A stretch of 64,000 nt of DNA, taken from assembly GCA_036493915.1 (NCBI GenBank), contig DASXPA010000247.1, forward strand, positions 14,156 to 78,155, in the 5' to 3' direction. Positions 23,466-31,921 of this stretch are shown here, in pieces; positions within the stretch are counted from its first letter, which is position 1, and each line of letters starts with the position of its first letter. Under the pieces are notes generated by a model, which was not told the origin of the DNA, did not search any database, and saw only the letters and a list, made by a program, of their open reading frames with translations. This stretch comes from Palsa-1392 sp036493915 (GTDB taxonomy: Bacteria > Verrucomicrobiota > Verrucomicrobiia > Chthoniobacterales > UBA10450). The translations under genes and the position numbers were made by a program.

Positions 23466-26400
23466 GTGCAGAGTTCGTTAGGCGACGAACTGCTCGCGGC
23501 GGTTGCGCAAAGTGCGCCGATCACGGAGAAGCTTCGGAAACTGCGGGAGGGTCGCCGACCGGTCGCGTTCTCCCACGTGATCGAGCCCGCGCAGGCATTC
23601 CTCGTCGCGGCCATTGCGCGAGAGGTGCGACAAACGCTCTGGGTCATCTGTTCCAGTGTTCGGCGGCAGGAGTTGCTCCACGAAAGCCTGATTAACTGGT
23701 TGCCGGGCGCGCTCTTTTTGCCGGAAGCAGAGTTTCTCGCCGTTGAAAACATTTTGCCCGATCAGGAGATCGCCGCCGAACGTCTCGCGCTCCTCAGCGA
23801 GCTCGAAAGAAAACAGCGTCAGGTTGTGGTCGCGACCCGTGCCGGGCTCGAACAGCCGGCTCCGGCCAGAGGCGCGTTGCGCGCGGCCGCTCTGCGCCTG
23901 CAGCGCGGCGCGGCGGCGAAGCTTGAGCAAGTTATTGATTCGTTAGGCAAAGCTGGCTACGACCGCGCCACGCAGGTCACGACGCGGGGGCAGTTCGCGG
24001 TTCGCGGCGGGATTCTCGACGTTTTTTCGTGGCAGGCGCAGCGACCGATTCGCGCGGAATTTTTCGGGGACCAGATCGAATCGCTGCGCGAGTTCGATCT
24101 CGATTCGCAAACCTCGGTCGGGAATTTGCACCGGGTCGAGCTGTTGTTAGGCGCGGCCGACGATCAAAGCGGGACGGTGCGAGAGTACATCTCGCAGGAC
24201 GATCTGCAGATCGCAATTGAACCCGATCCAGAAGACAAAGCCGACATCCTGGTCAGCGAAGGCGCAGCTGAGCAGATCGCTGGACCCGAGGATTTTTCCG
24301 GCGCGTTTGTCGATTGTGAGATCGGCGAATTCGAGACCGGCGAGTTCATCATTGCGGAAGCGAAGCGCCGCCAGTTTTTCACCCGCCTAACGAACTGGCG
24401 CGAAAGCGGCAGCCGCATCGCGATCTATTTCCAGACCGAAGGCGAGATCGAACGCTTCCGCGAAATCCTCGCCGAGGCAGAGATTGGAATCACCGGGATT
24501 GAGCTAATCGAAGGCACGCTCGCGCGTGGGTTCTGTTTTTCTGCTGCCAATCTCGTTGTTCTCGCGGCTGCGGAAATCTTCGGACGGGCGCCGACGCATG
24601 GCCGGCGGCGTTTGCAACGCCGCGCCAAGTTCGGCAGCCAGCGCGCGCAGATCGATTTCAGCGATCTCCACGAAGGCGACCTCGTCGTCCATCTCGAGCA
24701 TGGGATTGGCCGTTTTCTCGGCCTGCAGAAACTCGGTGGCGCCGAGGCTGGCGAAGTGCTCGCGATCGAGTTCGCCGAGGACGCCAAACTCTACGTCCCG
24801 CTCGAGCAGGCTTACCTCGTCTCGCGCTATGTCGGCGTCGGAAAAAAGTCGCCGCCACTTAGTTCGCTAGCGGACGCAAAATGGTCCCGGGCGAAGAAAA
24901 ACGCCGCCGCATCGATCTTTGATTACGCCGGCAAAATGCTCGCGGTTCAAGCCGAGCGCGAGACTCAGGTGGGTCACGCCTTCGGATCGGATACGAAATG
25001 GCAGCTCGAATTCGAACATTCGTTTCCCTTCCGAGAAACGCCCGATCAACTCAAGGCGATCGTCGAAACGAAACGTGACATGGAGGAGCCGCGCTCCATG
25101 GATCGATTGATTTGCGGCGATGTCGGCTACGGCAAAACCGAAGTGGCGATCCGCGCCGCTTTCAAAGCCGTGATGGAAGGCAAGCAAGTTGCCGTCCTCA
25201 CGCCGACGACCGTTCTTGCGCAACAGCATTTCGAGACGTTCCGCCAGCGGATGCTCGATTATCCGGTCCGGATCGAAATGCTCAGCCGCTTCCGCTCACA
25301 GGCTGAGCAGCGCAACGTTTTGAAACTTCTCCGCGACGGCGGTGTCGACGTCGTTATCGGGACCCATCGGCTCATTTCCGGCGACGTCGTTTTCAAAGAT
25401 CTCGGGCTCGTCGTGATCGACGAAGAGCAGCGCTTTGGCGTTCTGCACAAGGAGAAATTCAAGGAGCTCTTCAAGCTCGTTGACGTGCTCACGCTTTCCG
25501 CGACACCGATCCCGCGCACGCTTTACCTCTCGCTGGTCGGGGTGAAAGACATGTCGACGATCGAGACACCGCCGCTCAATCGCCTGCCGGTCGAGACCGT
25601 CGTCGCGGGCTACGATGAGCGCATCATTCGCGACGCGATCAACCGCGAGCTCGAGCGCCAGGGCCAGGTTTACTTTCTCCACAATCGCGTCATGTCGATC
25701 GAGAAAGTTCGTGATCGGATCGTCGAACTTTGTCCGGAAGCGCGGGTCGAGTTTGGTCACGGCCAAATGAGTGCGGACCAACTTGAAGCGGTCATGCAAC
25801 GATTCGTCGCCGGCAAAATCGACGTCCTCGTCTGCACCACAATCATCGAGAGCGGGCTCGATATTCCGAACGCCAACACCATCGTTATCGATCGGGCGGA
25901 TCGCTTTGGGCTCGCGGATCTTTATCAGCTCCGCGGCCGTGTCGGGCGCGCGGAGCATAAGGCTTATGCCTATCTTCTTCTCCCGCGCGAGATGATGACG
26001 GTCGGCGCGGCGCGCAAACGGATCAACGCGATCAAGCAATACAGTTCGTTAGGCGCGGGCTTTCGCATCGCGATGCGCGATCTGGAAATTCGCGGCGCGG
26101 GGAGCATTCTCGGCACTGCGCAGAGCGGGCACATCATCGCAGTCGGGTTCGATCTTTACTGCCAGCTTCTCAAGCAAGCGGTTGCGCAACTCAAAGGCGA
26201 AAAGCTTCGGCCGCGGCTCGAAGTGGAAACGCGCCTCGATTTTCTCGCGACGACGGAGGGCGAATACCTCGCCGCCGGATCGGAGACGCGCGTCCCAGCA
26301 TTTCTCCCGACCAGCTACATCGGCGACTCTGCATTGCGCATTCAGGCGTATCGGCAGCTCGCCGAAGTCTCGACCCAGGAACAACTCCATCGCCTCCGGC

Positions 26401-26639
26401 GCGATTGGCGCGATCGCTTCGGACCGCCGCCGTCGACGGTTGACAATTTGCTCCTTCTCAGCGAAATCAAACTCTCCGCCGCAAGGGCCCGCGTCAGCCG
26501 GGTCGAAGTGCGCGACAGCAAGTTGATGCTGAGTCGGCGTGGCGACTTTATCCTTGTGGGGGGCAAATTTCCCCGTTTAACTTCCGCTACAATCGAACAG
26601 AACCTTTCCGAGATATGGCAGCTGCTAAAACAACTCTGA
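23466..26639 (+). CDS. mfd: Transcription-repair coupling factor Mfd
   Basis: Removes RNA polymerase stalled at DNA lesions and recruits UvrA. About 1057 residues. The N-terminal UvrB-homology module (VIEPAQAFLVAAIA, TRGQFAVRGGILDVFS) is followed by the RNA-polymerase-interacting domain (LVVHLEHGIGRFLGL, LYVPLEQAYLVSRYVG), then the RecG-like helicase core with Walker A GDVGYGKTEVAIRAAFK at about residue 551, DEEQRFG as the DExx box, and GRVGRAEHKAYAYLL, and a TRCF C-terminal domain. The GTG at 23466 is the first start after the aroF stop; TTG at 23445 is an alternative. Slightly short for the family. Several CGTTAGGC words give S-L-G in it. Confidence 0.93.
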   Translation: MQSSLGDELLAAVAQSAPITEKLRKLREGRRPVAFSHVIEPAQAFLVAAIAREVRQTLWVICSSVRRQELLHESLINWLPGALFLPEAEFLAVENILPDQEIAAERLALLSELERKQRQVVVATRAGLEQPAPARGALRAAALRLQRGAAAKLEQVIDSLGKAGYDRATQVTTRGQFAVRGGILDVFSWQAQRPIRAEFFGDQIESLREFDLDSQTSVGNLHRVELLLGAADDQSGTVREYISQDDLQIAIEPDPEDKADILVSEGAAEQIAGPEDFSGAFVDCEIGEFETGEFIIAEAKRRQFFTRLTNWRESGSRIAIYFQTEGEIERFREILAEAEIGITGIELIEGTLARGFCFSAANLVVLAAAEIFGRAPTHGRRRLQRRAKFGSQRAQIDFSDLHEGDLVVHLEHGIGRFLGLQKLGGAEAGEVLAIEFAEDAKLYVPLEQAYLVSRYVGVGKKSPPLSSLADAKWSRAKKNAAASIFDYAGKMLAVQAERETQVGHAFGSDTKWQLEFEHSFPFRETPDQLKAIVETKRDMEEPRSMDRLICGDVGYGKTEVAIRAAFKAVMEGKQVAVLTPTTVLAQQHFETFRQRMLDYPVRIEMLSRFRSQAEQRNVLKLLRDGGVDVVIGTHRLISGDVVFKDLGLVVIDEEQRFGVLHKEKFKELFKLVDVLTLSATPIPRTLYLSLVGVKDMSTIETPPLNRLPVETVVAGYDERIIRDAINRELERQGQVYFLHNRVMSIEKVRDRIVELCPEARVEFGHGQMSADQLEAVMQRFVAGKIDVLVCTTIIESGLDIPNANTIVIDRADRFGLADLYQLRGRVGRAEHKAYAYLLLPREMMTVGAARKRINAIKQYSSLGAGFRIAMRDLEIRGAGSILGTAQSGHIIAVGFDLYCQLLKQAVAQLKGEKLRPRLEVETRLDFLATTEGEYLAAGSETRVPAFLPTSYIGDSALRIQAYRQLAEVSTQEQLHRLRRDWRDRFGPPPSTVDNLLLLSEIKLSAARARVSRVEVRDSKLMLSRRGDFILVGGKFPRLTSATIEQNLSEIWQLLKQL

Positions 26640-27619
26640 GCCTCTTCTGGCGTCATCCAGCGACGGCACTCATCGCCGTTTCCTGCCTCAGTGTCGCCGC
26701 AACCGCTTCGCCGACCCACGGTGCTGAGTCCGTCAACGGCATCGCCGCCGTGGTCAATGACGAGGTCATCACCTACTCCGAAGTGCGCGAGCTGGCGGAA
26801 CCGCGCGAGCGTCTTCTCCGCGCCCAATATTCCGGCGAGGAGCTGAACAAAAAGATCATCGAGCTGCGCAAATCCACTCTCCAGGACCTGATCGACCGCG
26901 ATCTCATCGTCCAGGCTTTTCAGAAGGAAAAACTGCAATTCCCCGACTATCTCATCGACGCCCGGGTCGAGCAGGTGATCAAGGATTCCTTCGGCGGCGA
27001 TCGCAACGCCTTCATTAAGACGATGGAATCGCAGCATTTTTCGATGTCGAAATTCCGTGAGATGGAACGCAAGAAAATCATGGTCATCGCGATGCGCCAG
27101 CGCGCGGTGAAATCGAAGCTCATCGTTCCGCCCGCGAAGGTGGAGGAATATTACCGGCAACATCGCGACCAATACTCGACCTCGGCGAAAGTGAAGTTGC
27201 GGATGATTATGATCCCGGGGAAACCCGGCGGAGGTGACAACGACCCGCAAAAGACGATGGCCGAAGAGATCCGCGGCAAGCTCATCACCGGCGCGGATTT
27301 TGATAAAATGGCGCAGATGTATTCCGAGGACAGCACGCGCGATCTCGGTGGCGACTGGGGGTGGGTCGATGAGAAAACGCTTTCGAAACCGCTCTCCGAA
27401 GTTGCGTTCAAACTCAAACCGGGCGCGATCAGCAATGTCGTCAAGGTGCAGGATAGCTATTACATTTTGAAAGTGGAAGCGCGCGAGGGCGGCGACGTCA
27501 AGCCGCTCAAAGATGTCCGGAGCGACATCGAGGAACGCCTGCGCCAGGACCAAGCGCAGGAATTGCAGGAGCATTGGCTCGCCAGCCTGCGCGCGAAAGC
27601 CTACATCAAGACTTTCTGA
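26615..27619 (+). CDS. SurA-like parvulin peptidyl-prolyl isomerase
   Basis: A 334-residue exported chaperone/isomerase for envelope proteins. The signal peptide covers about residues 12-37; a SurA N-terminal domain follows (VNGIAAVVNDEVITYSEV, LQDLIDRDLIVQAFQKE), then a parvulin domain at about 185-290 (VKLRMIMIPGKPGG, FDKMAQMYSEDSTRDLGGDWGWV, LKPGAISNVVKVQDSYYILK). One parvulin domain is present where E. coli SurA has two. The start overlaps the end of mfd by 25 bases, implying one transcript. No outer-membrane partner gene is adjacent. Confidence 0.9.
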   Translation: MAAAKTTLSLFWRHPATALIAVSCLSVAATASPTHGAESVNGIAAVVNDEVITYSEVRELAEPRERLLRAQYSGEELNKKIIELRKSTLQDLIDRDLIVQAFQKEKLQFPDYLIDARVEQVIKDSFGGDRNAFIKTMESQHFSMSKFREMERKKIMVIAMRQRAVKSKLIVPPAKVEEYYRQHRDQYSTSAKVKLRMIMIPGKPGGGDNDPQKTMAEEIRGKLITGADFDKMAQMYSEDSTRDLGGDWGWVDEKTLSKPLSEVAFKLKPGAISNVVKVQDSYYILKVEAREGGDVKPLKDVRSDIEERLRQDQAQELQEHWLASLRAKAYIKTF

Positions 27620-27734
27620 CTCCCTCGCAGCTCCTCATCGCGCTCGTGCTCGTTGTCGCTTCCTGATTTTCCGTTATCGGACACGAGTGTGAGTTAGAGT
27701 TGCCAATCCCGTCCCCGGCTGTTGCAGTTGTGCG

Positions 27735-28682
27735 ATGACGCAACCGCGTATCGGCATCACCTCCGGCGATCCTGCGGGCATCGGGCCGGAGATCATTCGC
27801 GCGGCACTCGCCTCAGGCCGATTGCCGGGGAACGCCGACTACGAAGTGATCGGAAGGCTCGATGGCTTTTCGTTAGGCAAACCCACTCCGGCGACCGCAC
27901 AGGTCGCGCGCGATGCACTCGAAAACGCCGTCCGCCGCGCGCTTGCCGGCGAGCTTGATGCCGTCGTCACCGGACCGATTCATAAAGCTCGGATGTACGA
28001 AATCGGCTTTGAGTTTCCGGGACAAACGGAGTTGTTCGCTACGCGCTGTCGGGTGGAAGATTTCGCCATGCTCCTGACCGGCGGCGGCCTGACCGTCGCG
28101 CTCGTGACGACGCATATCCCACTCCGCGATGTGGCCGCAAAACTGAGTGCGGACGAGATTGTAAAAGTTGGCAAGTTGCTCGCCGGCTTCGTCGTCAGGC
28201 GCGGCGGCCATCGCATCGCCGTCGCCGGCCTCAACCCTCACGCTGGAGAATCCGGCGCGCTCGGCCGCGAGGAGATCGAAATCATCGCGCCCGCGATCGC
28301 GCAACTGAATTACTCGCATGTCGCGCTGGAACGAAGTGAAGGCGGGTCGCTCCAATTCTCCGGCCCTTTCTCCCCCGACACCGTCTTCCACCGCACCGTC
28401 GCGGGCGAATTCGACGCGGTCCTCTGCATGTATCACGACCAAGCTTTAATTCCGCTCAAGCTGCACGCCTTTGACGAAGGCGTGAACATCACCCTCGGTC
28501 TTCCCTTCCCGCGCACTAGTCCCGATCACGGCACCGCTTTCGAGATCGCCGGCAAAGGTCTCGCCCGCCCCGATAGCATGATCGCTGCGATCCGCCTCGC
28601 CGCTGACTTGGCGAGGAAGAATATCTCTGAGGAAGGCAGGAAAGCAGGAAAAGGGAAGGACCGACAAAGAACATCTTTCTGA
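27735..28682 (+). CDS. pdxA: 4-hydroxythreonine-4-phosphate dehydrogenase PdxA
   Basis: Enzyme of the DXP-dependent pyridoxal phosphate pathway. 315 residues with ITSGDPAGIGPEII at the start, VVTGPIHKARM, FPGQTELFATRC, GLNPHAGESGALGREEIEII (metal His) and MYHDQALIPLKLHAFDEGVN (second metal His), and FPRTSPDHGTAFEIAGKG. The natural protein would end near the Ala-Arg-Lys around 28620. The last 20 codons (SEEGRKAGKGKDRQRTSF) and the TGA lie inside an inverted-end repeat element (28623-28714), so the C-terminus has been replaced or extended by it. A CGTTAGGC word encodes S-L-G near residue 47. Confidence 0.93.
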   Translation: MTQPRIGITSGDPAGIGPEIIRAALASGRLPGNADYEVIGRLDGFSLGKPTPATAQVARDALENAVRRALAGELDAVVTGPIHKARMYEIGFEFPGQTELFATRCRVEDFAMLLTGGGLTVALVTTHIPLRDVAAKLSADEIVKVGKLLAGFVVRRGGHRIAVAGLNPHAGESGALGREEIEIIAPAIAQLNYSHVALERSEGGSLQFSGPFSPDTVFHRTVAGEFDAVLCMYHDQALIPLKLHAFDEGVNITLGLPFPRTSPDHGTAFEIAGKGLARPDSMIAAIRLAADLARKNISEEGRKAGKGKDRQRTSF

Positions 28683-28714
28683 AAAATTCCTGCGTTCCTG
28701 CTTTCCTCAGAGAT
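28623..28714. repeat. Inverted-end element overlapping the pdxA 3' end
   Basis: Arms of about 28 bases: ATCTCTGAGGAAGGCAGGAA onward at 28623-28650 and its near-complement at 28687-28714 (reading GCTTTCCTCAGAGAT at the end). Only two arm positions differ by eye. The centre is 36 bases. The left arm and centre are translated as the end of PdxA. A degraded relative with GCAGGGAAGCACGAGAG and TTTCCTGCGTTCCTGCACG lies at about 35210-35292. Confidence 0.8.
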
Positions 28715-28722
28715 TACCTCCT

Positions 28723-29529
28723 ATGCTCCCGCGAAAATACCTCACCGTCTTCAACCTCGGGATCCAGAACACCTTCGTCTACCGCTGGAATTATCTCCTG
28801 CGCGCGGTCTTCGGCATCATCCCACTGGTCGGCACGATCTTTCTCTGGCGCGCCGTCTTTCACGAACATGGCGGCGGCCTCCGCGGCTACGACTACGGGT
28901 CAATGATCTATTATTATCTGCTCACGATTTTGGTGAGTAATCTCGTCACCCCAACCGAGGACGAATGGCAGATCGCTGCCGACATTCGCGAAGGCCAGAT
29001 CAATTCCTTTCTCACCAAGCCGATGAGCTACCTCGGCTATCGCGCCAGCATCTTCCTTAGCGGCCGGCTCGTTTACACCGCTGTCACCATTCTTCCAATC
29101 GCGGCGATCTTCTTTTATTTCCGGCACTTCATCGTCTTGCCTCACGATCCCATCACCTGGGTCTGCGCCCTCGCCGCGCTCATCATGTCGGCCTTCATCC
29201 AGTTTTTCCTCACCTACTCGCTCTCCATGTTTGCCTTTTGGATTCTGGAAATCTCGACCATCGTTTTCATCGTTTACAGTTTCGAATACTTCCTTGGGGG
29301 CCAGATGTTTCCACTCGACATCATGCCGCCGGCGATCCAGGCGGTGATGAAATGGCTGCCGTTTTATTACGAGCTCTTCTGTCCCATCGCGATCTTCCAA
29401 GGCCGACTGCACGGCGCGGAGATGTGGAGCGCGCTCGCCATCCAATGTGGCTGGCTCTTTGCGATGTGGGCTGCCGCCAATTTCATGTGGCGCCGCGGCC
29501 TCGGCCATTACCAAGCCGTCGGTGGCTAG
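28723..29529 (+). CDS. ABC-2 type transporter permease (DUF990-like)
   Basis: A 268-residue polytopic membrane protein with about six hydrophobic segments. It resembles the ABC2_membrane_6/DUF990 permeases: MIYYYLLTILVSNLVT, DEWQIAADIREGQINSFLTK and EYFLGGQMFPLDIMPPAIQA are typical. These normally work as a pair of permeases with an ATPase. Here no ATPase or second permease is adjacent: the upstream neighbour is pdxA and the downstream one ispA. Its partners may be encoded elsewhere. The ATG follows the repeat at the pdxA end by only eight bases. Confidence 0.83.
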   Translation: MLPRKYLTVFNLGIQNTFVYRWNYLLRAVFGIIPLVGTIFLWRAVFHEHGGGLRGYDYGSMIYYYLLTILVSNLVTPTEDEWQIAADIREGQINSFLTKPMSYLGYRASIFLSGRLVYTAVTILPIAAIFFYFRHFIVLPHDPITWVCALAALIMSAFIQFFLTYSLSMFAFWILEISTIVFIVYSFEYFLGGQMFPLDIMPPAIQAVMKWLPFYYELFCPIAIFQGRLHGAEMWSALAIQCGWLFAMWAAANFMWRRGLGHYQAVGG

Positions 29530-29828
29530 TCAACACGCCACCAGTTTTCCACCGTGACCGCGGCGATGCCGATGGACCTCCGACTTACGGGCTGCTGACC
29601 ATCAGCGCCGGTCGAGACTCCGGCAGCGTCTCAGGACGACCGCCCTCTGGCAGTAGTGTTACGACACCAGCGATAAAGCGAAGAGACGGGTGGCGAAGTG
29701 CGCCGACCGCTCGGCGACCTGGTGGTTCAGTTGCATGAGGGATTCTTCCGAAACGCCATGACCAGCGTTTCTCGCGCGCGGACGATTTTTCGTTGCGCTG
29801 ATGCGGCTGGCTTTCCAGATTCGCCGAC
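29530..29828. other. Intergenic region, 299 bases, no gene seen
   Basis: No convincing coding sequence on either strand. It contains GGTCGAGACTCCGGCAGCGT near 29610, loosely like the GGCGGAGACTCCGCC hairpin of the element at 30731, so it may hold a degraded element. The promoter of the polyprenyl synthase gene should be at its right end. Confidence 0.35.
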
Positions 29829-30710
29829 GTGGACTTACCAGGCTATCTCCAAGCGCGCCAACAGGAGGTCGACCGCGCGCTCGATCGTTTCCTTCCCAAA
29901 GCGTCCGCCAAACCCGCCACGATTCACAAAGCGATGCGCTACTCGCTTTTCGCCGGCGGCAAACGACTCCGCCCGATCCTTTGTCTCGCGGCCGCGAAAG
30001 CGTGCGGTGGCCTAACGAAAAGCGCGCTGCCTCTCGCCTGCACGATGGAGTGCATTCACACCTACTCGCTCATCCATGACGATCTCCCGAGCATGGATAA
30101 CGACGATTTCCGCCGCGGCCGTGCAACTTGTCATAAGGTCTTCGGCGACGGCATCGCCGTGCTCGCAGGCGACGCGCTGTTAACCGTCGCTTTTGAGATT
30201 GCGGCCCAAGCTGAGACCTGGCCGCGCTACGATCTGCGCGAAATCATGCTGGAGATTTCGATCGCCGCGGGGAGCCGCAAACTGATCGCGGGGCAAGTTG
30301 CCGATCTGGAAGGCGAAGGGAAACCGCATACCCGCGCGCAGCTTCGTTATATCCACGAAAATAAAACCGCGGCATTGCTCACCGCTTCCGTGAAGCTTGG
30401 CGCGATGAGCGCAAACGCGACGCCGACGCAGTTGAGTGCGATCAGCGATTTTGGGCGCGCGCTCGGGCTCGCTTTTCAGGTGATCGACGACATCCTCGAT
30501 GTCACCCAGACGAGCGAGAAGCTCGGGAAGAGCGCGGGCAAAGATGCGGCGGCGCAGAAAGCAACTTACCCAGCTGTGATTGGCTTGGAAAAGTCGCGCG
30601 CCGAAGCTGCTCGCCTGACGAAAAGCGCGCATGAGTCCCTGAAGCCGTTAGGCAAGAGAGCGGAGATGCTGCACGCGCTCGCGAACCACCTCCTCGCGCG
30701 CGAATACTGA
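29829..30710 (+). CDS. ispA: Polyprenyl (farnesyl/geranylgeranyl) diphosphate synthase
   Basis: A 293-residue short-chain isoprenyl diphosphate synthase making C15 or C20 allylic diphosphates for quinones, undecaprenyl carriers and other isoprenoids. FARM motif DDLPSMDND near residue 85 has the four-residue bacterial FPPS spacing; SARM motif is FQVIDDILDVT; GGKRLRPIL and HTYSLIHDD are also seen. Thr/Cys-Met-Glu residues before FARM (CTMECIHTYS) set chain length but do not allow a firm C15/C20 call. The GTG at 29829 was used. Two CGTTAGGC words are inside. Stands alone. Confidence 0.9.
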   Translation: MDLPGYLQARQQEVDRALDRFLPKASAKPATIHKAMRYSLFAGGKRLRPILCLAAAKACGGLTKSALPLACTMECIHTYSLIHDDLPSMDNDDFRRGRATCHKVFGDGIAVLAGDALLTVAFEIAAQAETWPRYDLREIMLEISIAAGSRKLIAGQVADLEGEGKPHTRAQLRYIHENKTAALLTASVKLGAMSANATPTQLSAISDFGRALGLAFQVIDDILDVTQTSEKLGKSAGKDAAAQKATYPAVIGLEKSRAEAARLTKSAHESLKPLGKRAEMLHALANHLLAREY

Positions 30711-30730
30711 TTTGCCTCGCGCAAACCGAT

Positions 30731-30902
30731 CTTCTCCGGGAAGGACGGGTTGTGAACCCGTCGCGCGCGGGTGAGTCTCACCCGCGGCCCTTGGCGCAGG
30801 GCGCAACCGAAACGCCAACTTTATCGTTTCGCACCACGCCGGGAATGTTCGGCGGAGACTCCGCCGAACGACGGGTTAACAACCCCTCCTCCCCGGAGAA
30901 GA
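30731..30902. repeat. Inverted-end element, family C copy 1, overlapping the tsaD 3' end
   Basis: About 172 bases. The left end CTTCTCCGGGAAGGACGGGT and the complement of the right end (TTCTCCGGGGAGGAGGGG) are inverted. Inside are a GTGAGTCTCAC hairpin (about 30771), a GGCCCTTGGCGCAGGGCGCA stretch, and a long perfect palindrome GTTCGGCGGAG-A-CTCCGCCGAAC around 30856. The same ordered parts occur at 63375-63563. The right arm supplies the last seven codons and stop of tsaD. Confidence 0.82.
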
Positions 30903-31904
30903 AAGAGCCTGGGCGAGCGCGAGGTTAGGATCGATCTCGGTCGTTAGGGGCGTGATCTCACCTTGCTCGAGTCGGAGCTGGGCGGCGAAGGCGATCATGG
31001 CCGCATTATCGGTGCAAAGTTCCGGCGCGGCGAAGCGCAATTCCAATCCCGCGCGCTCGCAGCCTAACGACATCTGCGCGCGCAACTCCTGGTTGCAACT
31101 GACACCGCCACTCACGGTGACGAGTGAGCGGCCGGCTGCTTTCGCGGCGGCGACGGTCTTCGCCACGAGCACTTCCACGACCGCGCGCTGGAACGAGGCG
31201 CAAATATCCGCCAACGCCTCGCCTTCGATCTTCGGCAACAAATAGCGCACCGCGGTTTTCAACCCGCTGAAGCTAAAATTGGCGTCGCCCGAGTTGAGCA
31301 TGCTGCGCGGCAAATCGAACCGCGCCGGATCGCCGCTGCGCGCGTTGCGCTCGATTTCGGGGCCGCCCGGATATGCGAGCCCAAGCATCTTCGCGACTTT
31401 GTCGAACGCTTCACCGGCCGCGTCGTCGAGCGTGCGTCCGATGATCTTGTAATCGCCGACTCCGCTTACTTCGACGAGCAGAGTGTGACCGCCGCTCACG
31501 ATCAGGGAAACGTTCGGCTTGATAAAGTTGTCATCCCCGAAAAAAGGCGAGAGGAGATGGCCCTCGAGATGGTTGATCGCGAGATACGGCTTGCCAAAAC
31601 CGAGCGCGAGACCTTTGGCGAGCGAGGCGCCGATCATCAACGAACTGGCTAGACCGGGACCGCTCGTGGCGGCGAAGGCGTCGACTTCGCCGAACGAAAT
31701 TCCGGCGGCGGCGACCGCCCGTTCGAGAAGTCGCGGTGCGTGCAGGAGATGATTGCGTGAGGCAATTTCCGGGACGACGCCGCCATACTTTTGGTGCTCG
31801 GCAATCTGTGACGCGATCTCGCTCGCGAGCAGTTCGCGGTCGCGCAAAATCGCGACGGCAGTTTCGTCGCAGGAAGTTTCGAGCGCGAGGATCAGAGGAA
31901 CCAT
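30876..31904 (-). CDS. tsaD: tRNA N6-adenosine threonylcarbamoyltransferase TsaD
   Basis: Transfers threonylcarbamoyl to A37 of ANN-decoding tRNAs with TsaB/E. 342 residues: LALETSCDETAVAIL at the start, metal ligands His112 and His116 in AINHLEGH, SLIVSGGHTLLVEV, GEAFDKVAKMLGLAYPGGP, FSFSGLKTAV, and CTDNAAMIAFA with the third metal Asp. The final residues SPGRRGC and the TAA stop are encoded by the end of a dispersed repeat element (30731-30902). Start follows the ctpA-like stop by 17 bases, so the two are probably cotranscribed. Confidence 0.94.
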   Translation of the reverse strand: MVPLILALETSCDETAVAILRDRELLASEIASQIAEHQKYGGVVPEIASRNHLLHAPRLLERAVAAAGISFGEVDAFAATSGPGLASSLMIGASLAKGLALGFGKPYLAINHLEGHLLSPFFGDDNFIKPNVSLIVSGGHTLLVEVSGVGDYKIIGRTLDDAAGEAFDKVAKMLGLAYPGGPEIERNARSGDPARFDLPRSMLNSGDANFSFSGLKTAVRYLLPKIEGEALADICASFQRAVVEVLVAKTVAAAKAAGRSLVTVSGGVSCNQELRAQMSLGCERAGLELRFAAPELCTDNAAMIAFAAQLRLEQGEITPLTTEIDPNLALAQALSSPGRRGC

Positions 31905-31921
31905 TCTTCGCTGCGTTCGTG

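Noticed and set aside
22427..23752. 441-codon open frame on the minus strand opposite the DAHP synthase gene
   Set aside because: It is the antisense shadow of aroF/mfd in high-GC sequence. Its translation is Arg/His/Asp-rich and matches no family, while the plus-strand proteins are unmistakable.
29698..30015. Frame upstream of the polyprenyl synthase considered as an xseB-like gene
   Set aside because: No XseB pattern (short acidic helical pair) is present, and most of the frame overlaps the synthase gene in another frame.
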